This document shows, in pieces, positions 7,394 through 16,300 of a stretch of DNA of 64,000 bases. Position numbers and translations under genes: made by a program. Position 1 is the stretch's first letter; the number at the start of each line of letters is the position of its first letter. Source of the stretch: DAOUKH01 sp964291475 (GTDB lineage Bacteria > Chloroflexota > Dehalococcoidia > SHYB01); the NCBI GenBank assembly GCA_964291475.2, contig OZ220082.1, positions 1-64,000 on the forward strand, read 5' to 3'. The notes under the pieces are model-generated. The model made no database searches and was not told the origin of the DNA. It saw only the letters and a list, made by a program, of their open reading frames with translations.

Positions 7394-8570
7394 TCAGCCG
7401 GCGCGGCGGGCGACGAAGCGGCGCATGCGTTCGAGGGCCTCTTCGATCTCGCCGGTGGAGACGGCGTAGCAGCAGCGGACGTAGCCCTCGCCGGCGGCGC
7501 CGAAGGCGGAGCCGGGGACGACGGCCACCCTTTCTTCTTTAAGAAGGGACTCGGCGAACTCGTCGCTCGAGAGGCCGGTGGACTTGATGGAGGGGAAGGC
7601 GTAGAAGGCGCCCCGCGGCTCGAAGCAGCGGAGGCCCATGTCGTTGAGCCCCTTGACGAGGAGCCGGCGGCGGTGGTTGTAGGCCGTCACCATGTCGTCG
7701 ACGACGCGGTCGTCGGTCTTGAGGGCCTCGATGGCGGCGGCCTGGCTGGGTCCGGGGGCGCAGAGCATGGTGTACTGGTGGATCTTCACCATCGCCCCGA
7801 GGATCTCCGGCGGCGCGGCGGCGAAGGCGACCCGCCAGCCGGTCATGGCGTGGCTCTTGGAGAAGCCGCCGAGGAGGACCGTCCGCTCCCGCATCCCGGG
7901 CAGCGAGGGGAAGCTCGTGTGCGTGTGCCGGTAGACGAGGCGGTCGTAGACCTCGTCGGGAGATGACGATCAGGTCGTGGCGCTGGGCGACGTCGGCGAT
8001 GGCGAGCAGCTCGTCGCGGCTCAGCACGGCGCCGGTGGGGTTGTTGGGGTAGGAGAGGACGAGCGCCTTGACCTTAGACCCCACCGCCGCCTCGATCTGC
8101 TCGGCGGTGACGCGGAAGCCGTTCTCCTCGGTCGTCGCCACCGGCACGACCTCGCCGCCGGCGAGGGTGACGCAGGGGGCGTAAGAGACGTAGCTCGGCT
8201 CGGGGACGATGACGCCGTCGCCGGGGTCGAGGATGGCGCGCATGGCGAGGTCGAGGCCCTCGCTGACGCCGACGGTGATGAGGAGCTCGTCGTTGGGGTC
8301 GTACTCGAGGTCGTAGCGCCGCTTCAGGTCGTCGGAGAGCATGCGGCGGAGCTCGAAGAGGCCGTGGTTCGACGTGTAGTGGGTGTGGCCGCGCTCGACG
8401 GAGTGGATGGCCGCCTCGCGGATGCGCCAGGGCGTGGCGAAGTCGGGCTCGCCGACGCCGAGGGAGATGACGTCGTCCATCGTCAGGATCAAATCGAAGA
8501 ACCGCCGTATCCCCGAAGGCGGGACGGCCTCGACGCGGCGGGATATGGTGCGGCGCGTAGTGCTGGTCAA
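7394..8570 (-). CDS. Class I/II PLP aminotransferase, split by a frameshift near 7959
   Basis: The N-terminal part (8570 to ~7961) has GVGEPDFATPWRIREAAI, then HYTSNHGLFELRR and the PLP-site motif SYPNNPTGAV. The C-terminal part lies in another frame (from ~7957 to 7394) and starts at DEVYDRLVY. It carries the Schiff-base lysine region GGFSKSHAMTGWRVAFAA and the substrate Arg region YVRCCYAVS. Removing one base from the GGG at 7958-7960 restores ISDEVYDRLVY and gives a ~392-aa aspartate-aminotransferase-type enzyme. TTG 8570 fits the family N-terminus (TTRRTISRRVEAVPPSGIRR). The exact amino donor is unknown. The break is either a sequencing error or a very recent mutation. Confidence 0.85.
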
Positions 8571-8623
8571 GGGAATGGGGTGCGGCGCGCAGGGAGCCGG
8601 CGCCCGGCGAGGGTTGCGTCACC

Positions 8624-8629
8624 ATTCTA
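8624..8629 (-). promoter_or_regulatory. -10 element (TAGAAT, extended) for the aminotransferase
   Basis: On the minus strand TGCTAGAAT carries the TG extension and a near-consensus -10, about 53 bp upstream of TTG 8570. The same string TTTGCTAGAATGG-like sequence serves folC on the other strand. Confidence 0.5.
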
Positions 8630-8662
8630 GCACCACGCACCGCCCTCTCTGGAGGAGACCCT

Positions 8663-8735
8663 CCTTAAACCTCTCCCCCTCTGGGGGAGAGGCCGGACCC
8701 CGGCCCTCTCCCCAGCGGGAGAGGGGGCAAAGAGC
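8663..8735 (+). repeat. Two CTCTCCCC/GGGGAGAG hairpins
   Basis: CCTCTCCCCCTCTGGGGGAG (from 8669) and CTCTCCCCAGCGGGAGAGGG (from 8706) form two stem-loops between the divergent promoters of the aminotransferase and folC genes. Confidence 0.75.
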
Positions 8736-8743
8736 CACCACTT

Positions 8744-8752
8744 TGCTAGAAT
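8744..8752 (+). promoter_or_regulatory. Extended -10 (TGCTAGAAT) for folC
   Basis: TGCTAGAAT at 8744-8752 places the transcription start near 8758-8760, only about 5 nt before ATG 8764. That implies a leaderless or nearly leaderless folC mRNA. No clear -35 was seen, as expected for an extended -10 promoter. Confidence 0.5.
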
Positions 8753-8763
8753 GGCCGCCGCTC

Positions 8764-10137
8764 ATGGACTACCGCCAAGCAGTCGACTACGTGCTCGGCT
8801 TCGCCAACTTCGAAGTCGAGGGGCCCGAGAAGGTGCGCTACCGCGACTTCAACCTCACGCGCGTTAACGAACTGTTGCGGCGGCTCGGCGACCCGCACCT
8901 GCGCTACTCCACGGCGCACGTGGCGGGGACCAAGGGCAAGGGCAGCGTCTGCGCGATGACCGCCGCCGCGGCCCGGGCCGCCGGCCTCAAGGTCGGCCTC
9001 TACACCTCGCCGCACCTGCACACCATCCGCGAGCGCATCCAAGTCGACGGCGAGCCCATCTCCGAGGCCGCCTTCGCCGAGGGCGTCGTGGCGCTAAAAA
9101 CCGCCGTTTTCGAGGTAAATTCGCTCATGGCGCTCACGAACGGGGGCCGCATCACCACCTTCGAAGCGCTCACGGCGCTCGCGTTCCGCCACTTCGCGGT
9201 GGAGGGCGTGAACCTGGGCGTCATCGAAGTCGGCCTCGGCGGCCGCCTCGACGCCACCAACGTCGTCGCCCCCGCCGCCTGCGCCATCACCAGCCTCAGC
9301 CTCGATCACGTCGACGTGCTCGGCGGCACCCTGCCCCAGATCGCCGGGGAGAAGGCCGCCATCATCAAGCCCGGCGTCCCCGCGGTCAGCGCCCCCCAGC
9401 CCCCGGACGCGCTCGCGGTCGTCGAACGCGCCGCCGAGCGCGCCGCCGCCCCCCTCCGCCTCGTCGGCCGCGACATCACGTATGATCGCAGCCTCGCCGC
9501 CGCCGGCGCCCGCGTGGAGGTGGCGACGGCGTCGCGGCGCTACGACCTGCTCGTCCCGCTCGCGGGCCGCCACCAAGCGGAGAATACCGCGGTCGTAGTC
9601 GGCCTCTGCGAGGCCCTCACCGGGGCCGGAGTCCCCCTCAACCCCGCCGCAATCGCGCGCGGAATCGCCTCTGTACGCTGGCCCGCGCGCATGGAGACCA
9701 TCCCCGGCGACCCTGTCGTCCTCCTCGACGGCGCCCACAACCGGTTCTCCATGCGCCGTTTCAGGCAGTCGCTCCGCGAGCAACTGCCGAGCGAGCAGGT
9801 GCTCCTCGTCTTCGGCGCCAACCGCTCGAAGGACCTGGACGGCATGGTCGCCGAGATCGCCCCCGCGGCCCACCGAGTTTTCGCAGTTCAGTCGCGGCAC
9901 CCCAAATCGGCGCCGCCGCGTGCTATTCTGGCGGCGTTCTCCCGGTGCGGCGTGCAAGCCGAGGAGGCAGACGGCGTCGCCGGCGGCATCGACGCCGCGC
10001 GCCAGGACGCCCGCCCCGGGGACGTAATCGTGGTGACGGGCTCACTGTTCGCCGCGGCGGAGGCAAGGGAGCACCTCCTGGGAATCAGCCCCGAGGTCTA
10101 CGCCCTGGGAGAGCCCTCGCTACAACCCCTTCCTTGA
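8764..10137 (+). CDS. folC: Bifunctional folylpolyglutamate/dihydrofolate synthase
   Basis: 457 aa. It adds glutamate to dihydropteroate or folates with ATP in the cytoplasm, a step in folate synthesis and retention. The Mur-ligase-like ATP loop is HVAGTKGKGSVCAM (about residues 54-67). The family signatures GLYTSPHLHTIRERI and VIEVGLGGRLDATN follow. LDHVDVLGGTLPQIAGEKA includes the conserved Asp-His, and the C-terminal domain has VLLDGAHN. The length is usual for FolC. It starts at ATG 8764 with a TGCTAGAAT -10 just upstream and no obvious ribosome-binding site, consistent with leaderless translation. fabF follows after 20 bp on the same strand, so the two may be co-transcribed. Confidence 0.95.
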   Translation: MDYRQAVDYVLGFANFEVEGPEKVRYRDFNLTRVNELLRRLGDPHLRYSTAHVAGTKGKGSVCAMTAAAARAAGLKVGLYTSPHLHTIRERIQVDGEPISEAAFAEGVVALKTAVFEVNSLMALTNGGRITTFEALTALAFRHFAVEGVNLGVIEVGLGGRLDATNVVAPAACAITSLSLDHVDVLGGTLPQIAGEKAAIIKPGVPAVSAPQPPDALAVVERAAERAAAPLRLVGRDITYDRSLAAAGARVEVATASRRYDLLVPLAGRHQAENTAVVVGLCEALTGAGVPLNPAAIARGIASVRWPARMETIPGDPVVLLDGAHNRFSMRRFRQSLREQLPSEQVLLVFGANRSKDLDGMVAEIAPAAHRVFAVQSRHPKSAPPRAILAAFSRCGVQAEEADGVAGGIDAARQDARPGDVIVVTGSLFAAAEAREHLLGISPEVYALGEPSLQPLP

Positions 10138-10157
10138 GAAGGGAGCAAGGGACCGAC

Positions 10158-11414
10158 GTGCGGGAGCGGGACGAAGCAACGCGAGTCGTGGCGACCGGGC
10201 TGGGCGCTTTGACGCCGGCCGGCGTGGGCGTGTCCGCGACGTGGGAGGCGCTGAAGGCGGGGCGGTCGGGCATCGCCCGGCTGTCGCTGTGCGACCCCAC
10301 GGGCTACTCGTGCACGGTCGGCGGCGAGGTCACCGACTACCAGGCGTCGGACTACCTCGACGCCAAGGCGGCGCGGCGCATGGCGCGGTTCGTGCAGTTC
10401 GCGATCGTCGCGGCGCGGGAGGCGATCGGGCAGGCGCGGCTCGACCTGGACTCCGAGGACCTCGACCGGATCGGGGTCGTGCTCGGCAACGGGAACGGCG
10501 GCTATCCGGAAATCGAGGACGGCGCGCGGACGCTGGTGGCGAAGGGCGGCATGCGGATGAGCCCGTTCTTCTTCCCGATGACGCTGCCCAACATCGCCGC
10601 CTCCCAAGTGGCCCTCACCTACGGCCTGCGGGGGCCGAACTCGACGATCGTGACCGCCTGCGCGGCGGGGACGCAGGCCATCGGCGAGGCCGCCGAGATG
10701 GTCCGGCGCGGCGCGGCGGACGTGGTCATCACCGGCGGCGTGGAGGCCGGCATCAGCCAGCTTGGGCTGGGCGGCTTCGCGGTGATGCGGGCGCTCTCGA
10801 CGTCGTTCAACGACGAGCCGGAGCGGGCGAGCCGCCCCTTCGACGCGAGGCGGGACGGCTTCGTACCGGCGGAGGGGGCGGGCATCCTCGTGCTGGAGAG
10901 CCTGGCCCACGCCCGTGAGCGGGGCGCGGAGGCGCTGGTCGAAATCGCCGGCTACGGCGCGACGTCAGACGCCTTTCACGTCGTCCACCCCGACGAAGAC
11001 GGCTCCGGCGCGATGCGCGCGATGCAGCTCGCCGTCGACGACGCCGGCCTCGCGCCGCACGAGATCGACTACATCAACGCGCACGGCACCTCGACGCCGC
11101 TCAACGACCGCATCGAGACGTTGGCGATCAAGCGGCTCTTCGGCGAGGCCGCAGGCGGTGTGGCGGTGAGCTCGACGAAATCGATGCTGGGGCATGCGCT
11201 GGGCGGCGCGGGCGGCATGGAGGCGGTCGCGACGGCGATGACCGTCGTCGACGGGGTCATGCACCCGACGATCAACCAGGAAGAGCCGGACCCCGACTGC
11301 GACCTAGACTACGTGCCGAACGAGGCGCGAAAGCGGGACGTGCGGGCGGCGATGACGAACAGCTTCGGATTCGGCGGGCAGAACGCCTGCGTGGTGATGA
11401 CGCGGCCCGACTAG
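10158..11414 (+). CDS. fabF: Beta-ketoacyl-ACP synthase II
   Basis: 418 aa. It condenses malonyl-ACP with acyl-ACP in fatty-acid elongation. The thiolase-fold catalytic triad is visible: the nucleophile Cys in IVTACAAGTQAIGEAAEM, the first His in INAHGTSTPLND, and the second His in SSTKSMLGHALGGAGGMEAV. The C-terminal glycine loop is NSFGFGGQNACVV. GTG 10158 is taken as start because conserved sequence (RVVATGLGALTPAG) begins 9 codons later. The region upstream is the end of folC. No acpP or fabD gene lies beside it, so it is separate from a fab cluster. Confidence 0.93.
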   Translation: MRERDEATRVVATGLGALTPAGVGVSATWEALKAGRSGIARLSLCDPTGYSCTVGGEVTDYQASDYLDAKAARRMARFVQFAIVAAREAIGQARLDLDSEDLDRIGVVLGNGNGGYPEIEDGARTLVAKGGMRMSPFFFPMTLPNIAASQVALTYGLRGPNSTIVTACAAGTQAIGEAAEMVRRGAADVVITGGVEAGISQLGLGGFAVMRALSTSFNDEPERASRPFDARRDGFVPAEGAGILVLESLAHARERGAEALVEIAGYGATSDAFHVVHPDEDGSGAMRAMQLAVDDAGLAPHEIDYINAHGTSTPLNDRIETLAIKRLFGEAAGGVAVSSTKSMLGHALGGAGGMEAVATAMTVVDGVMHPTINQEEPDPDCDLDYVPNEARKRDVRAAMTNSFGFGGQNACVVMTRPD

Positions 11415-11420
11415 GGCCGT

Positions 11421-11681
11421 TTACCTGGCGGCGGCTTCGAGCGGCTCGATCTTGCCGGGCAGCATGCCTTCCAGGATGCGCTCCATGGCCATGCTGTGGC
11501 TGCACGCGTCGTGCTTGGAAAAGTAGTCGCAGGTGCAGCGGAAGACGCCTTCGCGGAAGCCGATTTCGTGGGTGCGATGGTCGCCTGTAAACCGGAGGGT
11601 GAATCGGCTGAAGCTTATTCTCTCGCGCTCTCTCGCGTAGCGCTTCGCCTTTTCGACCTTCCCGATCAGGCTGGAATCCAT
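11421..11681 (-). CDS. Small SWIM-type zinc-finger protein
   Basis: 86 aa. The motif CTCDYFSKHDACSH matches the SWIM finger pattern CxCx(n)CxH, which binds zinc and mediates DNA or protein contacts. The preceding residues FTLRFTGDHRTHEIGFREGV form the beta strands that usually lead into the finger. A good ribosome-binding site (GGAGGTG) precedes ATG 11681. Its stop lies 6 bp from the convergent fabF stop. A stand-alone SWIM domain of this size gives no specific role. Larger SWIM proteins act with helicases or in recombination. Confidence 0.8.
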   Translation of the reverse strand: MDSSLIGKVEKAKRYARERERISFSRFTLRFTGDHRTHEIGFREGVFRCTCDYFSKHDACSHSMAMERILEGMLPGKIEPLEAAAR

Positions 11682-11804
11682 CGTTCTCGCACCTCCGCGC
11701 GGCTGGCCGCGCCCCCGATTCTATATCGCGCCGGAGCGTGGGTCAACGAGCGGCGCGAGGGCGCGGGGCGGCGGCCCAACAGAAGTAATGGAGCGAAAAC
11801 GGCT

Positions 11805-11833
11805 TTGACATTTTCTTCACAATCTCATATAGT
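11805..11833 (+). promoter_or_regulatory. Near-consensus sigma-70 promoter for glnA-gltB
   Basis: TTGACA at 11805-11810, a 17-bp spacer and TATAGT at 11828-11833. Transcription would start near 11840, leaving a ~145-nt leader before glnA. The promoter sits in an AT-richer patch of an otherwise GC-rich 300-bp gap. Confidence 0.8.
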
Positions 11834-11983
11834 CACATTTCACCTCCGGCCCCAGTTTCGGCGGTTTCCGTAGGATTCGCGGGGCGGCCGGGGGCCGGGC
11901 GGCGGGCGTTCGCAGGCCGCGGTGAGGCGGCACTCGGAAGAGCGTCCCGCTCCGGAGAATCCCGGATCTGGAGAGGATGGGAA

Positions 11984-13339
11984 GTGGTGCAGGCTAGGGA
12001 GCGAAAAGAGGCGATCGAGTTCGTTCTCCACTCGACGAAGGAGCACGACGTCAAGTTCATTCGCCTCTGGTTCACCGACATCCTGGGCGGTCTGAAGGGC
12101 TTCGCCATCACCGCCGAGGAGCTGCGCGAGGCGTTGGAACGCGGCAAGCCGTTCGACGGCTCGTCGATCGAAGGCTACGCCCGTTCCGACCCCGACGGCG
12201 GCGACCGGTGGGACCCGGCCGAGAGCGATCTGATCGCGCTTCCCGACCCGACGACGTTCACGCTGCTGCCATGGCGGCCCCGTCAGAACGCGGTGGCGAA
12301 GATGTTCTGCGACGTGCTCAGGCCGGACGGCGAGCCGTTCGAGGGCGACCCCCGGCAGGTGCTCCAGCGGAACCTGAAGCGCGCCTCCGACCTGGGCTAC
12401 ACCTACTACATCGGGCTCGAAATCGAGTTCTTCTACTTCAAGGACAACGAATCGACGCAGGTGCTCGACCACAGCGGCTACTTCGACCAAACGTCGCTGG
12501 ACGTGGGGTCGGAGCTGCGCCGGGAGACGGTGCTCACCTTGGAGCAGATGGGCCTGCCGGTGGAGTACAGCCACCACGAGGTGGCGCCCAGCCAGCACGA
12601 GATCGACCTGCGCTACGGCGACGCGCTCACCATGGCCGACGCGGTGATGACCTACCGGCTGGCGGTGAAGGAAGTGGCGACGAGCCGCGGGGTGTACGCC
12701 ACGTTCATGCCGAAGCCCATCAACGGGGTGAACGGCAGCGGGATGCACGTCTCGCAATCGCTGTTCCGGGGCGAGGGGAACGCCTTCTACGGAAAGGACG
12801 ATGAGTACCACCTCTCGGACCTGGCCAAGCACTTCGTGGCGGGGCAACTGGCCCACGCCCGCGAAACCTGCGTGGTGACGAACCAGTGGGTGAACTCGTA
12901 CAAGCGGCTCGTGCCCGGCTTCGAGGCCCCGGTGAACCTGACCTGGGCGAAGCGCAGCCGCTCCGACCTGGTGCGGATTCCCGACTACCGGCCTGGCCGG
13001 GGGGACAGCACGCGGGTCGAGTACCGGGCGCCGGACTCGGCGGCCAATCCCTATTTGACGTTCAGCGTGCTGCTTGCCGCCGGGCTCGACGGGGTGGAGC
13101 GCGAGATGGAGCTGCCGGCGCCGTCGGACCACGCCGACGCCGGCCAACGGGGCCCCGTGGAATCGCTGCCGAGCAACCTCATGGAGGCGGTCGAGGCCGC
13201 CTCGGACAGCGACCTCGTTCGCGAGGCGCTGGGCGACCACGTCTTCGAGAGTTTCCTGCGAAATAAGCAAAACGAATGGGAAGAGTACCGCGGGCGCGTC
13301 CACGAGTATGAGCGCCGCAGGTACCTGCCCGTTTTATAG
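11984..13339 (+). CDS. glnA: Glutamine synthetase, type I (GSI-alpha-like)
   Basis: 451 aa. It makes glutamine from glutamate, ammonia and ATP. Seen are the N-terminal latch motif PFDGSSIEGYARSDPDGG, the metal-binding strand YYIGLEIEFFYF, EYSHHEVAPSQHEIDLRYGD, the ATP loop MPKPINGVNGSGMHVSQS, and the substrate region VEYRAPDSAANPYLTFSVLL. The NLYDLP segment that carries the adenylylation tyrosine of GSI-beta is absent, so regulation by covalent AMP addition is unlikely. GTG 11984 follows a GAGAGG site. gltB starts 21 bp after the stop, so the two form a GS-GOGAT operon driven by the promoter at 11805-11833. Confidence 0.95.
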   Translation: MVQARERKEAIEFVLHSTKEHDVKFIRLWFTDILGGLKGFAITAEELREALERGKPFDGSSIEGYARSDPDGGDRWDPAESDLIALPDPTTFTLLPWRPRQNAVAKMFCDVLRPDGEPFEGDPRQVLQRNLKRASDLGYTYYIGLEIEFFYFKDNESTQVLDHSGYFDQTSLDVGSELRRETVLTLEQMGLPVEYSHHEVAPSQHEIDLRYGDALTMADAVMTYRLAVKEVATSRGVYATFMPKPINGVNGSGMHVSQSLFRGEGNAFYGKDDEYHLSDLAKHFVAGQLAHARETCVVTNQWVNSYKRLVPGFEAPVNLTWAKRSRSDLVRIPDYRPGRGDSTRVEYRAPDSAANPYLTFSVLLAAGLDGVEREMELPAPSDHADAGQRGPVESLPSNLMEAVEAASDSDLVREALGDHVFESFLRNKQNEWEEYRGRVHEYERRRYLPVL

Positions 13340-13360
13340 TGCACCGATAGTGACCGGGCT

Positions 13361-16300
13361 ATGGGCATGTTGACGAAGCAACAGAGAGAGGCGCGCGACC
13401 GCGGACTGCTCTACGATCCGCGGTTCGAGCATGACGCCTGCGGGGTCGGCTTCGTGGCCGACGTGAGCGGGCGGCAGAGCCACGCCACGCTGCGGAAGGG
13501 CATCGAGTCGGTGTGCAACGTCACGCACCGGGGCGCGGTGTCGGCCGACGCCAAGACCGGCGACGGCGCGGGGGTGATGACGCAGATCCCGCGCGCCTTC
13601 TTCCGCCGCGAGATCGCCAGGCAGGGGAAGCGTCTCGACGTCGAGGACCTTGCCGTCGGCATGATCTTCCTGCCGGGGCACGACGAGGCGGCGCGGGACA
13701 GGTCGCTCGGGCTGATCGACGAGGTGGTGCAAGCGCACGGCTTCGAGCACCTGGGCTGGCGGCGGGTCCCCGTCGATAAGTCGGCCCTGGGTGAAACGGC
13801 GGCGGAGACGGAGCCCGACATCCGGCAGATCATGCTGGGCAGGGCGGACGCCGGCGACGACGACGACTTCGGCCGCCGGCTTTATCTGGCGCGCAAGGAG
13901 ATCGAGACACGGGCGAGCGAATCCGGGCTCGAGGACCTCTACATCCCCTCGTTCTCCCACAAGACGCTGGTCTACAAGGGGTTGCTCGTGGCGCCGCAGC
14001 TGAGCCACTACTACCGCGACCTCGAAGACCCCGACTTCGAGACGGCGATCGCGCTCTTCCACCAGCGGTACAGCACCAACACGTTCCCGAACTGGTTCCT
14101 GGCGCAGCCGTTCCGGTACTCGGCGCACAACGGCGAGATCAACACGCTGTGGGGGAACTACAACTGGATGCGCGCCCGCGAGCCCGAGCTGGAAAGCGGC
14201 GTCTGGGGCGACCGGATCGGCAAGCTGATGCCCGTCATCGACGCGAGCGGCAGCGACTCGTCGCAGTTGGACAACGTGGCCGAGCTCTACGCGCAATCGG
14301 GGCGCGACATCCTCCACACGATGATGATGCTCGTGCCCGAGGCGTGGGAGAACATGCCCCACATGAAGCAGCGGTGGCGGGACTTCTACCAGTACCACGC
14401 CAGCCTGCAGGAGCCGTGGGACGGCCCCGCCGCCCTCGCCTTCACCGACGGCGACATCGCCGGCGCGTCGCTCGACCGGAACGGGCTGCGGCCCGCCCGC
14501 TACAAGTACACCGACGACGGCATCGTGGTGATGGGGTCGGAGGTCGGCATCCTCAACTTGGACGACGCCCGCGTCATCGAGAAGGGGCGGCTCGGACCGG
14601 GGCAGATGATCGCCGTCGACACGAAGAACCGGCGCTTCCTCTCCAACGATGAGATCAAGAACGACATCACGTCGCGGGAGTCGTACGGCAAGCTGGCGCG
14701 GCGCATGGTGAACCTGGGCTCGATTCCGGAGGCCAGCCCCAACGGCGGCGCTCCGGGCGAGCTCGACCTCTTCCAGCGGCAGCGGACGTTCGGGTACACG
14801 CTGGAGGACCTTTCGTTCGTCATCAAGGCGATGGTGCTCGAATCGAAGGACCCGGTCTTCTCCATGGGCGACGATACGGCGCTGAGCGTGCTGGCGTCGA
14901 TGCCGCGGTTGGTCTACAGCTTCTTCAAGCAGCGGTTCGCGCAGGTCACCAACCCGCCCATCGACCCGCTCCGCGAGGAGCTGGTGATGGCGCTCGATAC
15001 CTATCTCGGCGCGCGGCACAGCGTGCTCGAGCCGGGCCTTCGCGAACACGGCCATTTGATTCATCTGGACTCGCCAATCCTCTTCAACGAGGAGCTTGAG
15101 GCCGTTCGCAACCGGACGGAGGCGGCGTTCAAGTCGGTGACGCTCGACGCGGTGTTCGCGGCGTCGCGCGGCCCGGGCGGGCTGGAGGAGGCCATCGACG
15201 CGCTGTGCGAGGATGCCTCGGCCGCCATCGACGACGGCGCTTCGATCGTCGTCATCAGCGACCGGAAGGTCGACGAGAAGCATGCGCCGATCCCGATGCT
15301 GCTGGCGGTGGGGTCACTGCATCAGCACCTGATCCGGCAGGGGAAGCGGATGCGCGCCAGCCTGGTCGCGGAGTCCGCCGAGCCCCGCGAGGTGCACCAC
15401 TTCGCCTGTCTGCTGGGCTACGGCGCCAGCGCGATCAACCCCTATTTGGGCCTGGAGACGCTCTCCGAGCTGATCGTCGAAGGCGACATGAGCGACATGA
15501 GCCTCGATGAGGCGAAGGGGAGCTACCGCAAGGCCCTGAACACCGGCATCCTGAAGATTATGTCCAAGATGGGCATCAGCACCGTGACGAGCTATCACGG
15601 CGCGCAGATCTTCGAGGCCATCGGGCTCTCGGAGGAGCTCATCGACAAGTGCTTCACCGGGACGACGTCGTGGATCGGCGGGCTCACGCTGCACGACCTC
15701 GGCGAGGACGTGATCGCCAAGCACGAGCGGTCGTTCGAGCCGACGAAGTTCCACAAGCTCGAAGACGTCGGGTACTACCGGTTCCGGCGCGACGGCGAGC
15801 GGCACACGAACAGCCCGCAGATGGTCCGCGCGCTCCACGCGGCGGTGAAGTCGAACAGCTACGAGGACTACAAGGTCTTCTCCGACCTGGTGCAGGACCG
15901 CGAGCCGATGGAGATCCGCGACCTGCTCAAGTTCAAGCCGCAGAACGCGCCCGTCCCGCTCGACGAGGTCGAGCCGGCCGAGGAGATCATGAAGCGGTTC
16001 AACGGCGCGGCGATGTCGCTGGGGGCGCTGAGCCCGGAGGCGCACGTCACGTTGGCGACGGCGCTGAACATGATCGGCGGGAAGAGCGACACGGGCGAGG
16101 GCGGCGACGAGCCGGCCCGCTACTGGCCCGCCAAGAGCGGCCCCTCGCCGCACAGCCGGATCAAGCAAATCGCCTCGGGGCGCTTCGGCGTCACCGTGGA
16201 GTATCTGGCGTCGGGCGATGAAATCGAGATCAAGATGGCGCAGGGGTCGAAGCCCGGCGAGGGCGGACAGCTTCCCGGCCACAAGGTGATGGAGCACATC

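Noticed and set aside
8764..10137. Upstream extension of folC to 8383
   Set aside because: The extra residues cross hairpin repeats and the antisense aminotransferase. Conserved FolC sequence begins at ATG 8764.
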